DNA of 64,000 nucleotides from contig CM059625.1 of the NCBI GenBank assembly GCA_030435675.1, positions 124,001 to 188,000 of the forward strand, read 5' to 3'. Below the pieces are notes generated by a model. The model saw only the letters and a program-made list of their open reading frames with translations. It did no database searches and had not been told where the DNA came from. The position numbers and the translations under genes are program-made. Below, piece by piece: positions 10,749 to 22,395 of the stretch. This stretch comes from Steinernema hermaphroditum (Eukaryota; Nematoda; Chromadorea; Rhabditida; Steinernematidae). Numbering within the stretch: position 1 is the first letter of the stretch; every line of letters starts with the position of its first letter.

Positions 10749-13277
10749 ATGACAGCGTTTGCTATACAAATAAACAATGTTGTTTGTGTTCTTACTGTTC
10801 TCGTTCTTACTGGTAAGCTATATAATTTGAATATTACAAGCAATGTCTTTAATTTAGTTGTAAGTGCTGGAGATCATGAACGTCTACTATACGATCGTTT
10901 GCGTCATGGCTACAACAAACTTGCAAGACCGGTCAGGAATGAAACAGAGCCGGTTGTGGTACATCTTGGCATCTTCTTTCAACAGATTATCGATATTGAC
11001 GAAAAAAGTCAAACGATAGTCACGAACATTTGGCTTAGAATGGTAAATTCCATAGGACTGGAACACATATCATTCGTTCAGAGTTGGGTAGACATCTATC
11101 TTACCTGGGATCCTTTTGAATATGGTAATATAAAAGAAGTTCGCCTTCCTATCAGGGATATATGGCAGCCGGACGTTCTGCTCTATAACAGCATTGATCA
11201 GAAGTTTGACACAATGTGGCCCGTGAATGCTGTAGTTCATCAGTAAGTTAGTCCATACTGTATCTTGATAGTACATACAGTGTCTTCTCAACATGTTTTG
11301 CGCTCCATAAGTGTAACACAAATAGATGTCGAAGTTATGGTACTGTTCCAGTGCAGTTTATCGAATATGAGACAAATTTGTAATTTGCGATATTCAGCAG
11401 TGGAAATGTGACTTGGATCCCACCGGCTATTGTGCGAAGTTCATGTAGAATTGACATTTCGTGGTTTCCATTTGATGATCAGGTAACAACATGTGTGCAA
11501 AATCATCTAACACCATTTTTTTGCAGCACTGTAGCATGAAATTTGGGTCATGGACATATTCTGGGTTTTCCACTGAACTCCACAACGCTACGATCTCATT
11601 GGACACTTACCAACCTAACGGTGAATGGGAGCTCCTTGGTCTTTCGGCAAAAAGAAACATATTTTACTACGAATGTTGCCCTGAGCCGTACTACGACGTT
11701 ACCTTTACGCTTTCGGTCCGAAGAAGGACGCTGTACTATGGATTTAATTTGGTCATTCCGAGCTTGTTAATATCGAGTTTGGCGCTGCTTGGATTCACGC
11801 TTCCTCCCGATTCTGGCGAAAAGCTTAACTTGTGTTAGTTATTATGATTTCTTTACGCAAGAAGTCTTGCTGCACGATTTTGTTTTTGGAGATTTCGTGT
11901 TACAACTTGTTTCTTTCGCCACTGCGGCAAAACAACATATTTAGAATACTGTCTTTCTGTACTGTTTTTATCAAATGGATAAGGTTCGAAAATGCTGAAT
12001 TACTAAATATTAAACCTAAGTACTGAATTGAAATACAGGTTAGGCGCATATCGAGCAAAACATTTGTTGCAGGTGTAACAATCTTTATGTCACTCTGTGT
12101 TTTTATGCTTATGGTAGCAGAGGCGATGCCACAAACATCCGACACCCTTCCGCTTATCGGTTTGCGAGACTATAAAAGACAAACAATAATGAAATAATTC
12201 CAGCAGTTTATTTTACGTGTGTTATGTTTGAAGTCGGAGCAAGTGTTGTTTGTACTGTGCTTGCGTTGAATTTTCACCATAGAACGCCCGAAGCTTATCT
12301 GCCTATGTCAAACTGGGTGAGTATTTTTCGGCGTAAACCATATTTCTTCACTTAATACCTTTTTGTTTTTAACGCGAATTTATTTAGATGAGGGTTGTAT
12401 TTCTGAAATGGCTTCCTTGGATACTTGATATGAAACGGCCACCAATGATTAACCTCTCAACCAATGGAAATCCGAAACTGTCGTCATCACAGGGGTCATT
12501 TGCAGCGGAATGGAATATCCGATGATTACCGGTATTTTCAGAGGTCGCAAGCAGATCCCACCGATTCTTTTGAACTCTGTGGACGTGGACCAAAGAATTT
12601 TGGCCCACCCGCGCCTCTACAATCAAGCTATGGTAAAATGTGAGAATGAAGTAAACGGCAAGAGTTTGAAAGACAATGGACTTCACCTAGATTCATGCCA
12701 CAGTGCGCATGACATATGCATTGTAGCACAACACAGGTTTTTAGAAAAATTCAAGAAAAATCGACGTGCGGAAGGGAGAAAAATAGTGGAAAATAGCGAA
12801 CGCCTTCTTCATTTAGAAGATGAAGGCAGAACGCTGTTATCACCTATAAGCAATATCGCTCAACCGTTTAGTGAAGTATGTCCGCGCACAACCTCGCAGA
12901 ATACAGTTAATTTCAGATCTCCTTTTAAAATGTTTGTTGTTTTAGTTACAGACATATACAGCAGAAGAAGCAAAGGCTTGTATTGTCAGTGGTGTGAGCA
13001 AAAAAGCACTAGAGAATACACGCTTTGCTCCACAACAGTTCGGAGCCATTATGAGTGAACTAAAAATTATTACCGCAAAAATACAAAAGGAGGTAATCTG
13101 AGACTGTTACGCACGAAAAGTATATCTATTTTTTACTAGGAATTCATCCACCATGTGCGATCCGAATGGATTTTTGCTGCTATGGTGATCGATCGGATTT
13201 GTTTCATTACGTTCTCGCTTTTCTTGTTCACCTGTACGGCTGCGATCGTCTGGAAAGCGCCCCATTTGATTGTATGA
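10749..13277 (+). CDS. Nicotinic acetylcholine receptor alpha-type subunit (ACR-16 group-like)
   Basis: Eleven exons: 10749-10812, 10858-11042, 11082-11242, 11398-11482, 11527-11833, 12073-12159, 12204-12316, 12388-12494, 12542-12875, 12946-13092 and 13140-13277, giving 575 residues. Features in order: signal peptide; [20 protein letters not shown]; loop A/B regions ([10 protein letters not shown]); the Cys-loop [15 protein letters not shown] with 13 residues between cysteines; loop C with the vicinal pair [11 protein letters not shown] that defines alpha subunits; TM1 to TM3; a long intracellular loop; an amphipathic MA helix; and TM4 ([17 protein letters not shown]). The intermediate-ring Glu (SGEK) before TM2 predicts a cation channel. 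The usual Gly after EK(L/I)xL at the TM2 start is Cys (LNLCVTIF). The TM4 exon overlaps the antisense gene at 13107-13558. The exact C. elegans orthologue is not determined. Confidence 0.93.
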
Positions 13278-13558
13278 TTTTCTAGCATTATTGGATATTG
13301 TAAATAAAGTGATGAATAAAGCAATGACGGTGAAAACGGCGTAGAAAAGTGCAAGTACAACAAGTAATTCGTATATGCGTGCAGATAAGATGTTAGACGT
13401 CAAATAAGATGTTAGACGTGATGCTATAGCCCGCTTACATTGTATTGGTGATTCTCCTTCTCTATCTGTCAAATTAATTTCACTATATACAGGCACAATG
13501 CTTACCGTGTCCCAGTCCTGATACTGGTGTTTTTACTACAAAGAGGCATAATCATCAT
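13107..13558 (-). CDS. Putative small single-pass membrane protein, antisense to the nAChR TM4 exon
   Basis: A two-exon model, 13525-13558 and 13107-13465 (59-bp intron, GTATCA...TTGACAG), gives 130 residues. The only clear feature is one strong membrane helix (YELLVVLALFYAVFTVIALF), preceded by basic residues and followed by a charged, mostly polar tail. The ATG is about 90 nt beyond the stop of the BLOC-1 subunit 4 gene on the same strand, so it could be the second cistron of an operon. The membrane part lies outside the receptor gene, but the tail (13107-13277) runs antisense through the receptor's last exon. Double coding is unusual, so the tail may be mis-modelled or the frame may be chance. 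Topology resembles KCNE/MPS-type subunits, but I see no decisive motif. Confidence 0.35.
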
Positions 13559-13647
13559 TTCTACATCATTCATCGATATCGATTTGCTTCGAAGCAGAAT
13601 TGGTTTCGTTTTTCGTAAATTGGTTTCGCAGTGTGTTTGTTTTGCTG

Positions 13648-14131
13648 CTATATCAGACGAACTGCATCTATCTCTTGCTGGAGGTTGTTAAGCGAAACTT
13701 TTGTCTAGAATCTGTTACAATATTTATGTTAGACTAAATTATTACCTTCTCTGCAAATGCACTTAATGTGTCAATATCGCAGTACAAGGAGCGTATTTGG
13801 TTCACATGCGCAGCGATGTGTTTCATATGTGCACAGTAACTTTCCGAATGTCGTTCTATACATTCTAGGCAGCCTTCGATTCCCCCTGCGATAGCACATA
13901 AAGAAGACTGTACGTCAGCGGTTATTTCCAAATTGTGGACAGCCTAAAAAAGAACATTGCGTTTTATATTAGAACGAAATGCAGGCAAGCAACTTATTTC
14001 AGTAAATGCTTTACCTGAGTTTCTAGAATTGTTAAACAATTTTTTATATTTCTTGACAGCTGGGAAATCGACTCCAGTTTCATGTCAAAGTGAACATCTT
14101 TTCGGAAAGAGCCCGTCATCTCTTTCCCCAT
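13648..14131 (-). CDS. blos-4: BLOC-1 subunit 4 (cappuccino) homologue
   Basis: Three minus-strand exons, 14015-14131, 13746-13943 and 13648-13704, encode 123 residues, mostly helical. The best match to the BLOS4/cappuccino family is the block HIAAHVNQIRSLYCDIDTL followed by SAFAEK, which parallels the human segment with RIH...MRRIYSRIDRLEAF. It is followed by a C-terminal heptad helix. BLOC-1 subunits are small coiled-coil proteins that assemble on endosomes and drive cargo sorting to lysosome-related organelles, in C. elegans the gut granules. A TTTTCAG acceptor sits 3 nt before the ATG. The assignment rests on one helix and length, so it is less secure than those of the enzymes nearby. Confidence 0.72.
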
Positions 14132-14635
14132 TCGCTGAAAAGAACTCCACTGAATTATGAGCACTGATTTTCAAGGTTTGAGTAACTCTAATTTACTTAG
14201 CTACGTAGTATGACTAGTGAGAACTGGTAGCACGGATTGTTGATCAGTGGATATCACAAGGGTTCTCCAATTTCACATCTCTTTGGAAAATACGATTTCT
14301 ACGCTCGTTTTAAGGAAATGCACATGGATTACTCAACATCACAAATTATTGGGAAATCAGAAATAAAAGTCAGACCTCAGATTCGACTTATTCGAATTGA
14401 GAATTAACTTATCGGGTGGGAACCCTGTAAAGGAAATAGTCAAGTGATCAATTCAAAAGTTTAATGTCATTTGAAAACATAACATTGAGCACCGAGAAGA
14501 GAACATTAAGCAGTCAAAAGATAGAAGACAAGGGGAATGTAACACCCGTCCATATAAGAAGGGGAAATGCATCTTGAGCTGTGCACTAAACGTAAGTACA
14601 ACTTCTTGTAAAACAAGTAACCACCAAATATAAAA

Positions 14636-16076
14636 TCAGTACGGTCTCTTGCGGCTGAAGCTGTTGTACTGATTGTAATACTCATTTTCAGCGGATCGTT
14701 TTCTCTGTGTGCCCGCAAAGCTAGGTGCGTTTTGTCTCCCATCTTCTGCCCTTCGGGTGGTTTCAATATTGAATCCGGGCTTTTGATGCACTGGTCCACC
14801 GCTATTTAGTACATTCTTTTCATAGCCGTCCTCGGAATAGATCACACCCTTTAATTCAAGGTATCTTTTGTTGTTTGTAACATGAGCGTAGTTTGCACCG
14901 TTGCACACAAGAAATTGCATAAGGCCCAAAAGAAGAATTGATGCTCCGATGTATGCAACGACGATTGTTGTAAAAGCCGTGGTTGTAAATGCGCAAAATT
15001 GCTGCACGTCGGCGCCACATAGTCTTAAGTTCTAAAATAGCAATATGAGCATCAGAAACAATTGACCGTGGATCATAGTACTCAAAGAATTAGTAAACTT
15101 ACGGCGTCCGGGAATCCTTTTGTTAGCCGCTTTAGGAGTCCAAGGTCGACACAGTCCGATTCAGTATAAGAAGGGAGCGAACTGCATAGACTTGAAAACA
15201 CATAGTAGATGAATACAGTGATTGCAGTAAAAGCAATTATTGAAATCCATACGATTGTTAGCACATATGACAGCACGATTGCGATTGCGCATGCTGAGCG
15301 TCCTCCCTTCCTGGATTTTGCGTTTCCATACAGTTCTTCGCGAGTTGAACCTGTGCTTAGAAATCCAACAAACAGGAGAAACAGGGATGAGAGAGACATA
15401 ATTGGAACGATTATGTACAGTCCAATTTGTACCTAAAATGTAAGGCGGTTGCTGTACTTGGTCATGAGCGCTACGTGTCGATTGGACATATTGGGTTGGC
15501 ACATTGAAAATGGCTTTATCTAATCACTATTTGTGCTGTCCACAATTGACGATATCAGAGGAAATCACTCCGAATAAGACAAAGAGATCGAAAATGAGAC
15601 CAAAACATTTTTTAACTCGGAACTGCACATATTCTACGAACCATGGACCCAGGTTTTGCCCGAGGAGTGCTGTAGTTGTTCAGTCAAATGTTGAATAACA
15701 TGAAGTGAAATGCTTGAAACAATGCAAATAAACAATCATTACAAAAGTGGCCCATTTTCAATGTGCCAACCCGATAATAGAGCAAATCAATGGACTAAAG
15801 AAGCTGTTCAGAAAGTTCCCATGGAACTAAAAGACTCACCCGATCAATCCATGGCACTTTGTCTATTGACAGTGTTCTTCTAGTTTGCTCAATTGCAGTA
15901 TTGAATGACCAAGTCATCATAATCGCGAACATGATGACGCCAATAACGCACAACAAGGTTGCCATGAGGGAAGCATATGGTGTACGGGCATGACATCCGT
16001 CCCGATTTGAAGGAACGGCCACTTGGAGGAGATTCCTATCTGCAACATATTCCCGTGCATCCGGCTTCCTCGGCAT
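14636..16076 (-). CDS. PLP/DM20/M6 proteolipid family membrane protein
   Basis: Three minus-strand exons, 15840-16076, 15103-15432 and 14636-15031, give at least 320 residues. The order of features is that of myelin PLP/M6 glycoproteins: TPYASLMATLLCVIGVIMF (TM1), a loop, GLYIIVPIMSLSSLFLLFVG (TM2), a Cys-containing cytosolic loop, VLSYVLTIVWISIIAFTAIT (TM3), a large extracellular loop with paired cysteines (SLCSSLPSYTESDCVD, LRLCGADVQQFC), and TM4 ending with LMQFLVCNGANYAHV. A polar tail of about 80 residues follows and is longer than in vertebrate M6. Family members are neuronal and glial tetraspan membrane proteins. A TTTTCAG acceptor 21 nt before the ATG is in frame with it, so an upstream coding exon is possible. 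Confidence 0.9.
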
Positions 16077-18260
16077 TGATTCTGACCAATAAAGCAGATC
16101 TGAAAAATGTTAAAGCATTATTTCTGTGAACGATAGATAACAGACCGATCTGCCGCGTTAGTATTCTAAACTTAAAAGGACAGAAAGTAAAAAGAAAGTT
16201 GTTGTAGAAATTTTCGGAATAAGATCGATGTAATTTGCAGGATTGTTTTATCTAATACCAGAAGACAAAACTAAACATGATCGGCTCAATATTTGTTGTT
16301 CTCTAAATTCAATGGCTTCGTTAGTACGAAACGTTATTGGCGAATTCTTATTCACATTACTAGGGAAACTGATGAAACGGAGACCACAGAAATGAGAGAT
16401 GCTCATTTACTCAATGGACAAAACGTTGGTTAGTCGATTGAAGGTGGACGGCGCCCAGCGAACAGCGATGCGAGTAAAGATGACTCATTCGACTGCAATA
16501 TGATCGACGGGGGAAACACGGTGATGGTCAATACGGGTGCTGCTCGTCGCCCGTATGTTTGGCCACCTTCTGTTTGCTTACAGTGAAACGCGAGATGCGA
16601 GAAAGCCGTCACTCGTGTGAGCATTGCTGCGCATGGGTCAACTTTGCGATGGACGGCTTTCAGTTTCGGCCCGAATATAAAAACTGCATCAAGAATGTTA
16701 GAATACAGAGGAATTCAAATGAAGTGTTCCACTTATATGCCAGTTTATTATGGATGGATAGTGAAAATATTAAGTTTAAGCAAGCTGCAGGTTTGTAACC
16801 TTTTAGTTCCAAAGCGTTGCATAACAAATAAAGTTGTGTTCAGCGTCAATGACGTTCAGCGCAAAACATCTATTCAGTGCCGTTGAATTTAAATCGACGG
16901 TTATTATTTATGCATGTGAATTAAGTGAGCAGCGAGCATTTAGCTGCGGTTGTATTCAGTATTTGATCTTAATAATATAATAAGCAGTGAATGGCTGATA
17001 AACAGAATGTAACGTGATGACCTCAGTGATTGTGGTAAGCACGAAGGCTATATAATGAAGCGCTGGTCATTAAAGAACAACTTGTTTTTCCTAGACTGTA
17101 TGTCGCACTATTAGCAGGAGAATGTTACGTTATATGGATTTTTTACATAGTACGGCTACACTCAAACCGTTTCTCCGTACACTGTGGAATTAAAAATAAG
17201 ATGCCTGAAAACCAAGCAAGCGTGGACAAGGCTTCAGTGTCATCTCCAGCGCCGCCTTCGTTACGTCGTCGTGTCCCTAATGCGTTGTGTGTGTCTCCCA
17301 GACTCGTCTTACGGCAGCGACCATCTAAAGAGCGCGGTTGGCTTCCTCTCTTCGTTATCTCTATTTGTCTGTGTATGTTCAAACGCTCACGTCAAAATGT
17401 TTCAAAAGCCGCTGCTCATATCAAAATGATGTTACGCAAAGTGTTTCTCAATGTCCTTGTTGCGCCCTCGTTTTGCAATAATCCTTCAAGCGAGTTCCTA
17501 CATCAAGTGTGTTGTTTTTTTTTTCTGAAGCACCAAAGCCACTCTGGCCTGGTAAGACATGGAGTACCACGCACACTTGAAGTAACTTTTTTCAATTGTC
17601 ATTATGGCAGTGCAGGTTTTCAAGCGCCACCGAAAAATATTGCCGTCCACTTTTTTCGCCCACGAGAACGACATATGGCAGCAAAATGTTTTTTATCATA
17701 AGAAGTGCCGCTTTGGTATTTATTTGTTGCTTGCCATTAAAATTCATCAACGTTTTCCTTAAAAGTAATAGCTCCTGTGCACAACACATAGTAATTGGTT
17801 AGTTGCTTCGTTACTCTCATGTATTCTGCTGCTGTACAATGCGCGGTCTGCGAATCTAGTGGTCTACTGCGGTGTGCAACTGATGTGCAAAATGCAGACA
17901 TGCGTTTCTTACTTTGTGTGCATTCATATTTCCAAACACTTTCATTACGCATCTGATTATTTTAGCCAATTTTCCTAGACGTGTTCGTCACGTAAATGTT
18001 TTATTACTTAATAATTCATCTGTAAAGTCGTCGAGAAGACGAGTCGATATTTCTGAGGACTTTTTTTAGTTAAGTCAGTTGCAATCATCCGCTCGGAAGA
18101 CTCTTTGCTTCAGTGTTTGAATGGGCAAACTGCGAGGCGAAAATATATGTTATGCAGCATCGTTTCTGCCAATTTTCATATGCCGTTGAATTTTGCGAAA
18201 TTTTCCTGTTGGTACAAAGTGTAGCACTTGGCATTTCATTGCATGCTGAACTCTATTCCT

Positions 18261-18306
18261 GAACAGAATTTAAAAATTAAAAATTAGAATTTAAAAATTC
18301 TGTTCA
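18261..18306. repeat. Short AT-rich inverted repeat
   Basis: GAACAGAATT at the left pairs with AATTCTGTTC at the right around an AT-rich centre made of TTTAAAAATT units. It could fold into a hairpin. No gene is close enough to suggest a role. Confidence 0.5.
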
Positions 18307-19497
18307 TGGATGTGGAATTACAACGTGACATCTTGAATAATGTTATCATTTAAAAAGTCAAACCAATACCGTTATTATTAAGCGCAGTTGTTCATCTTTA
18401 TGATAAGAGGGTTCGGATTGGGTTCGGATTCGTAGACCTTCCGTATAATACCCGTTGTCAGTAGAACACAATCTGGAAACTGATCGTTGACAAATGGGAA
18501 CACGTTTTGGACTCTTGGTGGCTATTTTATTGGATACATCGACGTCGTGGAGTGTTTGTCAAACTATGCTATAGTACTTGTTTCTGGGGATGACACCACT
18601 GCTTTTTGCCCCCATCTCCGTTAGAAGCGCTTCTGAGCGCTTCCACGAACCTGTAAAAAAATGTCACCTTGCATTTTTGGACGCCCACAATTTTCTCAGC
18701 TAACAGTTGTCACTATCAATTGAATAGCACAGGACACATCGCGATGATGCTCACCACGTATCTGATGGTGTTTGTGATTTTCTCGCGGCCATGCTAACAT
18801 GTGCATGCCAACATATTCGTTAGGATCTTTTAATGATGACATCCCAGCAAATGCAAGTGGCTTCCATTGCCTTTCGATTCTATGGACGAACCATCAATTA
18901 GGCTGGACTCGATGCTGGTTTACACAAAAGATTTTCTTCGGATCAGAAGCGGCAACTCCAAACAATTCACACACATAATCGGTCGTTTTATCAGGAAATA
19001 AACTTTTCTAACGCTTGCTCATGCTTTGTCGCAATAACGGTCAAGCCAATTTTTTGTACAAGTTATTGCAGGTTTCTTGAATTAACCCGGCTATCTTCTG
19101 AGTTCTTTATTCGATTTTTATCGAAGACGCAAAGTAAGTAGTTTCACTAGCAAATCTTTCCGTGAATGTTGCAGAATGGCCAGCGCTTGGCGTCGAAAGC
19201 AGTGGAGAAGCCGTCCGTGGACAAGTACCACAATTCCTGAATGGTGAGTTGGTGATTATTCTGACTCAGAAAAAAAGCGTGGAACTTTTGTTACGCCTCC
19301 TCATACAGATAGAACTGATGAGTTCGGAATAATCTGAGTTGATCATATGGATGGAAACGCTGATTACTGAAGGGTTGTGAGTGTACGTTTCGCCGACTCT
19401 ACATAATTTTATTGGGCGTAAACGGTAGTATACGAAAAATTGGATAATAACTGAGTCGCAGGCGCAATATAGCAAATATTAATTCGTACGTTCACTG

Positions 19498-19542
19498 ATT
19501 CATGCACTCATGTTATTCATGCACTCATGTTATGCACTCATG
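19498..19542 (+). repeat. Short tandem repeat (CATGCACTCATGTTA units)
   Basis: Three adjacent diverged copies of a unit reading TTCATGCACTCATGTTA, the last one shortened. It is a simple local duplication with no coding context. Confidence 0.6.
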
Positions 19543-21140
19543 GTTATTTGGTGGAGCCGCTTGCTTCCGCTTTCTCCTTTGTGTTGCTTCCCAAAGCATC
19601 ATCACTGCAAATCGTTCTTAAGAGAAGCAAACATCTCTGAGAAAAGAGCGTTGTATATAACGCCCCACCCACGAGAACAGATCCCAGCCCTTTAGGCGTA
19701 GCCCTCGGCTGCAGTGCGCTGTGGCATAAATCCCATAAAAATTCAGATTGTGGTATGTTCTGTTGTTGGATACTCCATTTTCGTCTTAGGTTCGCAAACG
19801 AAGTGTTCGAGATTTCAGGAACTGCTAAATCAAATACAGCCCATCAATGCAAAAACGAATTTATGCATTGTTGCAATCTTTAACTTTTTGCTTTTTGCAT
19901 ACCGCATCATTTTTATAGAGAATATTAGCTGGGCTTTGAACATGACACAGATACTGTTCTTTTCATTTGCAAATTTTGCCGTGAGAAACTGCAGGATGTT
20001 ATTGATTTTGCCAGGGTCATTTTCGTTCCACGCTGGTACGCGAAGCGCTGCAATCGAAAATCTTAATGTTTGGTGGTATTTCGAAAGCAGAGATTTTAAA
20101 GACAGCAAGGATATGGGAAACAACCCCATTGCTCGCTTCTATGCGTGTGATTGCGCAGTATTGCGAGCAATCGATATTTATGGGTTCCCCCAATTGGTCT
20201 GCCTATTGAGCTCGACAATCGCATGCCAGAATCGGTATGCCGCCAAAATGTGAATGCTGCGCAGAACCGTGTTTGCGCATTTTAAACATTTCGAAAAATC
20301 CAGAAAGAATTTCACTCATTTTTTCGAAAAGGCTAAGGGAAAATCGCCGTCCATTCCAACGGTTCAAAAGTGGTTATGGAGCGAAGAAGGTCTACTTCAT
20401 CGGCATCGGCAAATTTCTCGCCACATGGCCCGTCTAGTGTCGAATGGATAGTCACCGAATGCCCCGATTTGTCGTCAGATTCTTCGAATTACACGTGGTA
20501 TGTTTACTTTTTTTTCAGGTGAAAATTTTAGAAGTTCTTCTAGAAGTTCATTAGTAACGTAGAAAAATTCATTTTGGGCGTCTTGAGTACAATGAAGGTT
20601 ATCTTTTTTTACTAACAAGATCTTGTCTGTATGCCCACAGTTGCTGTCGTTTTTTTTTCAGAAAAAAAAGCAAAAACACACCGATCTTGTGCATCTGAAT
20701 TCTTATATCGCAACTGGCGACACTCGATTTATCAGACACTGTAGAGCGTAACAATAAACATTTCCGCTACATGCGTTTTGTGCGAAATGGGCAAAAAAGT
20801 GGGTGGAGCTTGCAGGCGATTGCCGGAGGGAGAGAGATGTGAGTGGTGCGCGAAAAGAACGGGGCAGCGAATAGGTCTTTGTGCCCAGAACTGACATGAT
20901 GTCCTCTTCCCTGTAGTTCAGAACCTTTTTGCTACTGGACAAGATAAATTGTAATTTTACACACGGTATTTATATCATTCTCATAACATCTCATTTGATA
21001 TTCTTCACAACATTTTGCGCGCACTTTCCAAAGTTACGTTGATCTGTACTTCATCGTTCTCTACGTCTCTTTCTCTCAACTGGGGACCTGACTGAGTGGG
21101 GCGCACTGATCAGTGCTGTGGCTGTTTAACGCCCGTTACC

Positions 21141-21268
21141 ATGTACGCGTCATCGACACCGGCTTCATCTTTTCTGTCGCCACCTGTTCGTAATGAAAAT
21201 GGTTCGAAACACGGCTCTCATGGCCATCGGCGACATACAGTGTGGTATGTCTCAGACACTGGACGAAG
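21141..21268 (+). CDS. pde-4: Alternative first coding exon of pde-4
   Basis: ATG at 21141 opens a 42-codon exon ending in CGA AG followed by GTAAGC. The phase (2) is the one needed to join the UCR1 exon at 27099, giving ...[20 protein letters not shown]. The encoded segment contains GHRRHTVWYVSDTG, which lines up with the UCR1 start of mammalian long PDE4 forms (RRESFLYRSDSD). It therefore looks like a distinct N-terminus rather than chance: the exon has a good donor, correct phase and homologous sequence. It lies 3.4 kb upstream of the other long-form exon (24572) and probably has its own promoter. Expression data would be needed to prove use. Confidence 0.72.
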
Positions 21269-22009
21269 GTAAGCCTTTTTGGTCTTTCGACTAATCCTTC
21301 ATTCTGGCATATCACATTTCTTGATGCAGCTCCTCCTATAATTCAGATTCCCGCTGTCTTGCGCCCTATCAAAAAAGTCCTAGAACCTTACTTTTTTTGA
21401 CGGATACTTAGTGTTTTCACTCGCTGTTTGTGAGGCTGATATCTTTTACAGCCCTGACTAATTTCTCGGTTGTTGTTTTTTTTTTGCGCATTTTTTCATT
21501 CACACTCACCCTCATCCGTACGCGTTCAAGGTCACTACAAACATCGCTTTGTGTCCGCACTCTATTTAATTATTATCATAAGTTACACACATTTTACAAT
21601 TCAGTTTGGCTTTTCCATGAGGTAAACGTGCAGCTCTAACAAAACATTGTGCAGGTGTGGAGCCGATACCTGCAGCACATCAGCACATGTGGAATAGGCT
21701 GTGCAGTGAATGAACTTTTGTGGAAAAAACGTTCGTAGCAGCGTTTTGTCGGTCTTCTGTTTGTTCTGGATGGCATATGTCGCCCTGTGGACAAATCGCA
21801 TTTGTTAAGCAGGGAATGGATTTTGCATCAGATTCTCATAACGAATCTGCGCGCGCGGATTGGACGCATATTCTGGCCCGACGTCGTTTCCCACCCACTT
21901 AAACTGCGCAAATGGGCGTTAATTTAGATGTCCGCCTCCCGTCTCCATGTTCCTGTTCCCATTTACTGCCCGCTTCGATAGAAACCGATCAATGCCCCTT
22001 ATAACAGTG

Positions 22010-22395
22010 AAGTGACCACTTACAAGGGAACATTTAAAGGTGATTGTCAGCGATTTGGGTGAAATTTTGTGCATTACTACTGCTTCTTGAATGTATTATA
22101 GCTGCAAATTATTAGCAGCCCACGGGCACTCGAGGCATACTAAAAAGGCATATTATCCTTTCTCACCAAGGACATTCGTTTCGCACTGACGATTCCGAAA
22201 TGACTATATACTTTACTCATGGTCTTGTTTTTTTTTTCAAAGTGCCCATGCGTGTTTTCTAGAGTTATGGACTGGTAGATCGTGATCCAGATACGTGATC
22301 CAGATATTCTCAAGTATATACTGGGTGGTTTGGGAATCGCCGGTGAGAGACGAATATATCTTCGGTAAGAAAGGATTATATCCCTTTTTAGTACC
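22010..22395. repeat. Copy of a dispersed foldback repeat (family A)
   Basis: The block at 22137-22196 (GGCATACTAAAAAGGCATATTATCC...) is roughly the reverse complement of 22312-22392 (AATCGCCGGTGAGAGACGAA...AAAGGATTATATCCC). Both have a relative at 52165-52225. The left part (ACATTTAAAGGTG... GGTGAAATTTTGTGCA) matches 52041-52085. Two separate loci sharing these blocks, one with the middle inverted, point to an old dispersed repeat with inverted arms. No coding capacity is seen. It lies in the pde-4 upstream intron. Confidence 0.6.

Larger units (their letters stand above)
16077..21140. other. Large gene-poor stretch
   Basis: About 5 kb with no gene I can support. Long chance frames exist, for example 17201-17701, whose first 43 residues (MPENQASVDKASV...) could be a further first exon, but I found no donor that joins it in frame to pde-4. 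An imperfect palindrome lies at 18261-18306 (GAACAGAATT ... AATTCTGTTC). A short tandem repeat of TTCATGCACTCATGTTA type lies at 19498-19542. The rest is AT-rich and probably regulatory sequence for pde-4 and the proteolipid gene. Confidence 0.4.

Noticed and set aside
17201..17701. 166-codon frame starting MPENQASVDK, considered as another pde-4 first exon
   Set aside because: The start looks protein-like, but no donor in the phase needed for the UCR1 exon was found, and the second half is a chance frame through a T-run.
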